DNA of 10,887 bases, taken from assembly GCA_017648225.1 (NCBI GenBank), contig JAGCJE010000179.1, positions 1 through 10,887 on the forward strand, in the 5' to 3' direction. The notes beneath the pieces were generated by a model. The model did no database searches and was not told the origin of the DNA. It was given only the letters and a program-made list of their open reading frames with translations. Shown here one piece after another: positions 6,220 to 10,887 of this stretch. The stretch is from Kiritimatiellia bacterium. Lineage in GTDB: Bacteria > Verrucomicrobiota > Kiritimatiellia > RFP12 > UBA1067. How positions within the stretch are numbered: the stretch's first letter is position 1; each line of letters begins with the position of its first letter. The translations under genes were made by a program, and so were the position numbers.

Positions 6220-7938
6220 ATGTTTTTTACCAGATCTAATAATAATTGCGCGAATGAAAAGCGAGAAATGAGACTTGAAGCGTTTCTCGTTTTGCAGTTG
6301 CTTTTGGGATTTGGTTTGAGTAATGCATGTTTTTTCATCGGTTGTTCTCTTCACGCCTGGCATTTCTGGGCATCATTCGCCGCAGTGACGGGATTGGCCT
6401 TTTGGTATTCGCGAAAAGCGGGTCTCTGGATGATCGGACTCAATCTCTTGATGCTTCTTTTGACTTTTTATACGTTTACCTACGTTCATGTAGATGCATC
6501 AATCTGTCATTTGCCGATAAGTCATTTTCTTGAGGACGGATGGAATCCGGTAACCGAATCGTCGGTCGAGGCTGTACGTGCGCGTTTTGCAGGCCGCGGC
6601 GTGTCCGAGGCTAACGATTTTCTAGCTTATCATATCATCGCAGCACCGAAGTTTTCCCAAATTCTCGCCGCTCAGATGCAGTCTGCCTTCGGGCTTTTTT
6701 CTGCCGGCGGATACGCGCTTTGGTTTATGTGTTTTGCTCTGGCGATTTCCGGTTACAGATTCTCAACCTCGGTTTTCCGTGCCGGGCGCTGGACCTCTGC
6801 CGTTTTTGCGGCTTTGCTCTGTTCGAATACCATCATTGCGGAAGTGTGTTTTTTAGGGCTTGTTGATTATGTGGCATATTCGGCTATCGCTATTGCGGCA
6901 ATGTCGCTCAGGATGTGGCTCGATACGAAAAGCAGAATTGATCTGTACATGTTTTTCGGTTGCGCCGTCGTTGCCGTCGCAACCAAGATGAACAGCCTGG
7001 CGTGTGTAATGCTGCTCCTTATCTCTGCTGCCGTCATCGGCCGCAAGGAAAAGGATATGCGCTTTGGGCTTCTTGTTTTTCTGGCAGCGCTTGCCTTTTT
7101 TTGTGTAATTCCATATTGGGCGTCGGCGTGGCGTTATGGCTCTCCTTTTTATCCGGCCCACAGCTTCCGTGCGGATGTTCCAACCATGGATCTGACGAGT
7201 GATTTCATCGGCAACGAAGATGCGAACAGAATGGGATATATCGCCCGGATGGTTTACGCATGGGTAAGTAAACCGCTCGCAGTCTGGGGCTGCAGAATCT
7301 GGTATTCTGCAGATAATTTTGATCCTCAATGGAAATGGGAGTTTCTGTCGGGCGGTCAAGGTTGGATGTTTTCTCTGATTCTTTGGTCCGGTGTGCTTCT
7401 ATCTCTCTTCATAAACCGCAACCGCACTACTCTTATCGCTTGGATTTTGCTGTTGGCCTTTTTATTGGTGCCGGTTAAATATATTGGATATTCGAGATAC
7501 ACCAACTTCGTATTTTTCGTGATTGCCGTGCTGTGGTTCAATATTGTTTTCTCGCTGCCCGCGCGTATGCGGCAGGTTGCAATTTCTGTCTTGGCTGTTT
7601 TTGCTCTCAACCAGGCGCATGTGTGCGCATCGACCTTTCTTCGCCAGGTTCGTGGTGAAGGAATCCGACAGAGAAACATCGATACGGTTGCCAAATTTCG
7701 GGATTATCGTTTTGAAAAACCTCTCGATAACTGGGAGTATGTCGTTAAAAACAGATTCCCGCCAGATGGAGCTTCGCCTTCTTTTGAAGGAACAAATGCG
7801 GTTGATGTTTCATGGCCGTTGGTTTTTACTGGTCCTCGCCTTCTCGAGAGGGATGACTCGGTCTACTGGTCGCAGACGGACGGCTTCCCGTCGCCCGTTT
7901 GGTCTAGTTCTTGTTTTAAGGAAGGCGGTGGCAGATGA
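6220..7938 (+). CDS. Polytopic membrane protein, probable GT-C-type glycosyltransferase
   Basis: The 572-residue protein has roughly 12-13 hydrophobic segments (for example near 22-44, 48-64, 68-88, 190-212, 283-300, 384-398, 404-420, 428-447 and 451-470) and a soluble C-terminal tail from about 475. GT-C enzymes transfer sugars from polyprenyl-phosphate donors on the outer face of the inner membrane and carry an acidic residue in the first external loop. Here VHVDASICHLPI (89-100, D92) followed by LEDGWNP (104-110) fits that pattern, as do APKFSQILAAQ (142-152), YGSPFYP (306-312) and GYSRYTNF (423-430). I do not recognise a named family, so this is a class-level call. Its 4-base overlap with a polyprenyl-phosphate-sugar synthase gene supports it. 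An alternative start is ATG 6268. Base composition is visibly lower in G+C than upstream genes (6421-6480 has 24 of 60 G+C; 4321-4380 has 38 of 60), which could mean separate origin. Confidence 0.6.
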   Translation: MFFTRSNNNCANEKREMRLEAFLVLQLLLGFGLSNACFFIGCSLHAWHFWASFAAVTGLAFWYSRKAGLWMIGLNLLMLLLTFYTFTYVHVDASICHLPISHFLEDGWNPVTESSVEAVRARFAGRGVSEANDFLAYHIIAAPKFSQILAAQMQSAFGLFSAGGYALWFMCFALAISGYRFSTSVFRAGRWTSAVFAALLCSNTIIAEVCFLGLVDYVAYSAIAIAAMSLRMWLDTKSRIDLYMFFGCAVVAVATKMNSLACVMLLLISAAVIGRKEKDMRFGLLVFLAALAFFCVIPYWASAWRYGSPFYPAHSFRADVPTMDLTSDFIGNEDANRMGYIARMVYAWVSKPLAVWGCRIWYSADNFDPQWKWEFLSGGQGWMFSLILWSGVLLSLFINRNRTTLIAWILLLAFLLVPVKYIGYSRYTNFVFFVIAVLWFNIVFSLPARMRQVAISVLAVFALNQAHVCASTFLRQVRGEGIRQRNIDTVAKFRDYRFEKPLDNWEYVVKNRFPPDGASPSFEGTNAVDVSWPLVFTGPRLLERDDSVYWSQTDGFPSPVWSSSCFKEGGGR

Positions 7939-9002
7939 TCCAGAATAAGACCGTCGCCGCCGTCATACCTGTCTTCAATCCGGAGCCCGGGCTTACAGCC
8001 CTTTCGCATTCGCTTCTTGAATTGTATTCGACGGTCGTCGTGGTTGATGACGGAAGCGTTGAAAATATCGGCGGCTTTGATCTTCTGCCTGAAGGCGTTT
8101 CCCTTGTCCGTCATGAAATCAACCGTGGTAAGGGCCGCGCGATAAAGACGGCTATAGCCTGGCTGAAGGAGAACCGCCCTGACGTCAAGGTGGCGGTTTT
8201 TGTCGACGGAGACGGGCAGCATCGGCCCAATGATGTCGTAAAGGTAGTCGAGAAGGCCGTTGAGACCGACCGTGTCACTCTGGGCGTCAGAGATTTTCAC
8301 AAGGCCGGCATTCCGTTCAGAAGCCGCCTCGGGAACGTGGTTACCGCCTTTCTGGTCCGTCTTATGTTCAGGATTCCGATTTATGACACGCAGACCGGAT
8401 TGAGGGCGATTCCGCGGCGCCTGTTCGACATGATGCTCGACACGGAAGGGGAGAGGTTCGAGTATGAGATGCGTCTTTTCGGCAAGCTTGCGGACATGCG
8501 CGAGTCGCTGGAACAGGTATCGATACGCACCATCTACATCGAAAGCAACCGCACATCCCACTTCCGTCCCGTGCGCGATACGGTGAGAATCTACCGCGGT
8601 CTTTTCGGCGGGAGGTTTCTCAAGTTCATCGGCTCGTCTTTTGCGGGTTTCTTTGTCGATAACGGCGTCTTCACGCTTTTGCTCTGCGCGCTTGCACCGT
8701 TTGCGCTTGACAGGAGCGTCGACATCTTAATATCGATCATCGCCGCACGCGTTGTTTCTGCCAGCGTGAATTATCTTTTAAACCGGCATTTCGTCTTCCG
8801 CTCGAAAAACAGCCGGTCTTTGTCGATTTGCAGGTACGCGGCGCTGGCATGCGCCGTTATGGCATTATCGTATGCGGGAACGTTTCTGGTTAGCACCGTT
8901 TTCAACGCATGCGGAGTGAGAATCACGGGCATTAAGATCGTAGTTGATCTGATTCTTTTTCTTCTGTCCTACAAGCTGCAGAAAACCTGGGTTTTTAGAT
9001 AA
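7935..9002 (+). CDS. Family 2 glycosyltransferase (polyprenyl-phosphate sugar synthase type) fused to a GtrA-like membrane domain
   Basis: Residues 1 to about 222 are a GT-A fold family 2 glycosyltransferase of the dolichyl-phosphate-mannose-synthase/GtrB type: AAVIPVFNP (8-16), VDDGS (37-41), the DXD region VDGDGQH (90-96), RSRLGN (129-134), DTQTGLRAIPRRLF (151-164) and NRTSHFRPVRD (205-215). Residues about 228-355 are a GtrA-like domain with four hydrophobic segments, and carry both typical repeats, SVNYLLNRHFVF (277-288) and SYKLQKTWVF (345-354). The expected role is to make polyprenyl-phosphate sugar at the cytoplasmic face and help move it across the membrane. Separate gtrA and gtrB genes are the better known arrangement; the fusion replaces the C-terminal membrane anchors of GtrB. 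ATG 7935 overlaps the stop of the GT-C-like gene (ATGA), implying coupled translation and a shared pathway. The sugar cannot be told from sequence. Confidence 0.88.
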   Translation: MIQNKTVAAVIPVFNPEPGLTALSHSLLELYSTVVVVDDGSVENIGGFDLLPEGVSLVRHEINRGKGRAIKTAIAWLKENRPDVKVAVFVDGDGQHRPNDVVKVVEKAVETDRVTLGVRDFHKAGIPFRSRLGNVVTAFLVRLMFRIPIYDTQTGLRAIPRRLFDMMLDTEGERFEYEMRLFGKLADMRESLEQVSIRTIYIESNRTSHFRPVRDTVRIYRGLFGGRFLKFIGSSFAGFFVDNGVFTLLLCALAPFALDRSVDILISIIAARVVSASVNYLLNRHFVFRSKNSRSLSICRYAALACAVMALSYAGTFLVSTVFNACGVRITGIKIVVDLILFLLSYKLQKTWVFR

Positions 9003-9004
9003 AT

Positions 9005-9033
9005 AGGAGGCGCGAAGAATGAGTCTCTTTTAA
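9005..9033 (+). other. Strong Shine-Dalgarno followed by a four-codon open frame upstream of uvrA
   Basis: AGGAGG (9005-9010) is the best Shine-Dalgarno in the window. It lies 8 bases before ATG 9019, which opens a frame of only four codons (Met-Ser-Leu-Phe) closed by TAA at 9031-9033. It could be a minimal leader peptide or the remnant of a former start site. It cannot serve uvrA directly, because ATG 9019 is out of the uvrA frame and 35 bases away from its start. Whether it is translated is unknown. Confidence 0.3.
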
Positions 9034-9039
9034 AGAGAC
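9023..9039. repeat. Perfect palindrome GTCTCTTT-T-AAAGAGAC upstream of uvrA
   Basis: Two 8-base arms are exact reverse complements around one central T, in the 51-base gap before uvrA. As DNA it has the form of a dimer-binding operator; as RNA it would give a six-pair stem with a five-base loop. No U-tract follows, so it is not a usual terminator. UvrA is SOS-controlled in many bacteria, so a repressor site is conceivable, but the sequence matches neither the E. coli nor the Bacillus LexA box as I remember them. Confidence 0.6.
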
Positions 9040-9053
9040 GCGCTGAGGTGAAT

Positions 9054-10887
9054 ATGGATATCGAGATAACGAACGCGCGGATGCACAACCTTAAAGGGGT
9101 CGACGTAACGATTCCGCGCAACTCCCTCACCGTCGTGACGGGGCTTTCCGGGAGCGGAAAATCCTCACTCGCTTTCGATACGCTTTATGCTGAGGGCCAG
9201 CGCAGATACGTCGAGTCGCTTTCGGCTTATGCGCGGCAGTTTCTTGATCGCCTCGCGAAACCAGACGTTGAGAAGATCGAGGGTTTAAGCCCCGCGATTT
9301 CGATTGAACAGAGAACGACGAGCGGCAATCCGCGCTCTATCGTGGCGACTGTTACCGAGATACACGATTATTTGCGTATTCTCTACGGCTCAGCCTCGGT
9401 CGCTCACTGCCCTGAATGCGGTAAGGCGGTTCAGCGTCAAAGCGCCGAGGAGATCGTGGATTCCGTTTTGAAGACGACAGGCAAGGCTGTAATCTATGCG
9501 CCTTCAGTCAAGGGGAAAAAGGGCCGTCACGAAAACGTATTCGAGGAGTTGAAGCGCAAAGGCTTCGCGCGCGTGCGGGTTGACGGATCCGTTTATATGA
9601 TCGAAGAGGTTCCTGAGCTCGATAAGAAAAAATCCCACAACATTGATATTGTCGTCGACCGTATCGTCCTGCTCTGCGACAGAACGCGCCTTACGGATTC
9701 CGTGGAACTTGCGCTTAAATCGGGCGGCGGGATATTGAGCGTGGAATATGTCGAAACCGGCAAGAGCGTCGTTTATTCCGAACTGAACGCCTGTGTCGAC
9801 TGCGGCATTTCATTCGACGAGCTCAAGCCCCGCAGCTTTTCGTTCAACTCGCCGTTTGGCGCATGCCCTGTCTGTTCGGGATTGGGCCAGCTGTATTTTT
9901 TCGACGAGGATCTCGTTGTTCCCGACAAGACGCTGCCGTTAAGAGAGTGCATCCATCCGTGGCGTCGGGCGGGCCACAACGCAATAATGTACTACAACGC
10001 GCTTTTGGAGCAGATCTCCAGGCAGTACAAGGTCGATCTCTCAACGCCTTATGAAAAGTTGCCGGCGGCATTCCGCAAAAACCTGATGCACGGCTTTAAG
10101 GACGATCTTGTCCTTCCGTGGCGCAGTGTCGACAGACCCTTTGAAGGCGTTTTGGCCGTTCTTCAAAAGCGACTTGAAGAGGCGGAAGACGACGAGACGC
10201 GCTCGAAGTACGAATCATACCAGAGTTACAAGGTCTGCCCCGAATGCAACGGCGCGAGGCTTAAGCCGGAATCGCGGGCCGCGCGTGTCGCGGGCAGAAC
10301 GATCGTCGAGGTGATGTCGATGAGCATCACCGACGCTCTTAAGTTCTTCGAGTCGATCGACGAGAAGGGCGATACGCGTTTCGCGGGACTCGGTGAAGTC
10401 ATGAAGGAGATCCGCAGGCGCCTTAAGTTTCTTATCGATGTCGGGCTTGATTATCTTACTCTCGATCGCGCGTCGTCGACGCTTTCGGGCGGCGAAATGC
10501 AGCGCATACGGCTGGCGACCCAGATCGGCTCCGGATTGACGGGAGTTCTTTATGTTCTCGACGAGCCGACAATCGGGCTCCATCCTCGCGACAACGAGCG
10601 GCTTATCGCGACGTTGAAGGGGCTTCGCGACCGCGGCAATACGGTGGTTATCGTCGAGCACGACGAGGAGATGATGCGTGCCGCCGATTGGATAGTGGAT
10701 CTCGGTCCAGGAGCAGGGCGCGAGGGCGGGCGTGTCATGTATCAGGGTGATTTTGACGGGCTTTTAAAATGCGGCTCTCTTACGGCGCAGTATCTGACGG
10801 GAGAGAAGAAAGTCTCCTCTCAGGAGTCAGGAGTCAGGAGTCAGGGGTCAGGGGGCAGCAAAGGAGTTAAACGAAATGCTTCCCTGA
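9054..10887 (+). CDS. uvrA: Excinuclease ABC subunit A (UvrA), first 611 residues, continues past window end
   Basis: UvrA is the DNA-damage recognition ATPase of nucleotide excision repair and passes lesions to UvrB. The visible part is the first ATPase module and the domains inserted in it: Walker A GLSGSGKSS (30-38), SLSAYARQFL (55-64), a C-x2-C-x19-C-x2-C zinc module (C248, C251, C271, C274) with PRSFSFNSPFGACPVC, CPECNGARLKPE (395-406), ABC signature LSGGEMQR (477-484), Walker B YVLDEPTIGLHPRD (500-513) and the His-loop VEHDEE (534-539). All key residues look intact. The frame is open at the last base; the second ATPase half of the usual total of about 940 residues lies beyond. After LTAQYLTGEKKV (576-587), where the linker between the two halves begins, the sequence is encoded by a heptamer repeat. 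ATG 9054 has GAGG five bases upstream and matches the family N-terminus (ITNARMHNLKGVDV). Confidence 0.97.
   Translation, partial: MDIEITNARMHNLKGVDVTIPRNSLTVVTGLSGSGKSSLAFDTLYAEGQRRYVESLSAYARQFLDRLAKPDVEKIEGLSPAISIEQRTTSGNPRSIVATVTEIHDYLRILYGSASVAHCPECGKAVQRQSAEEIVDSVLKTTGKAVIYAPSVKGKKGRHENVFEELKRKGFARVRVDGSVYMIEEVPELDKKKSHNIDIVVDRIVLLCDRTRLTDSVELALKSGGGILSVEYVETGKSVVYSELNACVDCGISFDELKPRSFSFNSPFGACPVCSGLGQLYFFDEDLVVPDKTLPLRECIHPWRRAGHNAIMYYNALLEQISRQYKVDLSTPYEKLPAAFRKNLMHGFKDDLVLPWRSVDRPFEGVLAVLQKRLEEAEDDETRSKYESYQSYKVCPECNGARLKPESRAARVAGRTIVEVMSMSITDALKFFESIDEKGDTRFAGLGEVMKEIRRRLKFLIDVGLDYLTLDRASSTLSGGEMQRIRLATQIGSGLTGVLYVLDEPTIGLHPRDNERLIATLKGLRDRGNTVVIVEHDEEMMRAADWIVDLGPGAGREGGRVMYQGDFDGLLKCGSLTAQYLTGEKKVSSQESGVRSQGSGGSKGVKRNASL
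10821..10855 (+). repeat. Degenerate heptamer tandem repeat (CAGGAGT)n in the UvrA inter-module linker
   Basis: Five contiguous units: CAGGAGT three times, then CAGGGGT and CAGGGGG; the following CAGCAAA may be a decayed unit. It is the same repeat, in the same orientation, as the array in coaE about 9.8 kb upstream. It encodes about QESGVRSQGSGG near residues 590-601, between the YLTGEKKV end of module I and the start of module II. The array is 35 bases, not a multiple of 3, so flanking bases must have adjusted for the frame to stay open, which it does to the window end. Confidence 0.9.

Noticed and set aside
7863..8561. Minus-strand open frame opposite the glycosyltransferase (232 codons)
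   Set aside because: No recognisable family, and fully antisense to a gene with complete catalytic motifs.
9023..9039. Intrinsic terminator after the glycosyltransferase gene
   Set aside because: The stem is A/T-rich and is followed by GCGCTGAGG rather than a T-run.
9048..9050. GTG start for uvrA two codons upstream of ATG 9054
   Set aside because: It is in frame, but it overlaps the GAGG ribosome site, and the family N-terminus fits ATG 9054.

Overview
The window reads as chromosomal DNA from a Gram-negative bacterium. It has an outer-membrane secretin, a meso-diaminopimelate-type MurE signature and enzymes of envelope sugar metabolism. The secretin C-terminus and a coaE-rho neighbourhood suggest the PVC superphylum (Verrucomicrobiota, Kiritimatiellota, Lentisphaerota). 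That placement is an inference from remembered family features, not a database result. All nine protein genes lie on the + strand with very short gaps or 4-base stop/start overlaps. No tRNA, rRNA, CRISPR array, transposase or clear intrinsic terminator is visible.

Layout. 1-741: the C-terminal part of a type II/type IV pilus secretin, cut by the window start. 753-1343: coaE (dephospho-CoA kinase). 1359-2909: rho, with a long disordered N-terminal extension. 2913-4199: a glutamate-transporter-fold amino acid/dicarboxylate symporter. 4196-5056: an RmlD-type reductase whose GTG start overlaps the symporter stop. 5071-6177: a short MurE-type Mur ligase lacking the usual N-terminal UDP-binding domain. 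At 6160-6189 a strong promoter-like sequence (TTCACA, 18-base spacer, extended -10 TGGTATAAT) opens what looks like a separate transcription unit. This unit holds a polytopic GT-C-like membrane protein (6220-7938), overlapped by a family 2 glycosyltransferase fused to a GtrA-like membrane domain (7935-9002). A 51-base gap with a strong Shine-Dalgarno, a four-codon open frame and a perfect palindrome precedes uvrA (9054 to window end, first 611 codons).

How the genes work together. The first block mixes envelope assembly and housekeeping genes, probably co-transcribed because the spacing is so tight. The two glycosyltransferase genes make a coherent pair. The family 2 enzyme would charge a polyprenyl phosphate with a sugar on the cytoplasmic side, its GtrA-like part would help flip it, and the GT-C protein would transfer the sugar outside the membrane. 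This would be a Gtr-like system reduced to two genes.

The most unusual signal is a degenerate heptamer tandem repeat (consensus CAGGAGT) that occurs twice, in frame, inside essential-type genes. One copy is in a surface-loop position of CoaE, next to a GGGGAC-T-GTCCCC hairpin. The other is in the linker between the two ATPase halves of UvrA. Because 7 is not a multiple of 3, the repeat encodes the same cyclic peptide (QESGVRS) in all three forward frames without a stop, whereas the opposite orientation creates a TGA every 21 bases. Both copies are in the tolerated orientation.
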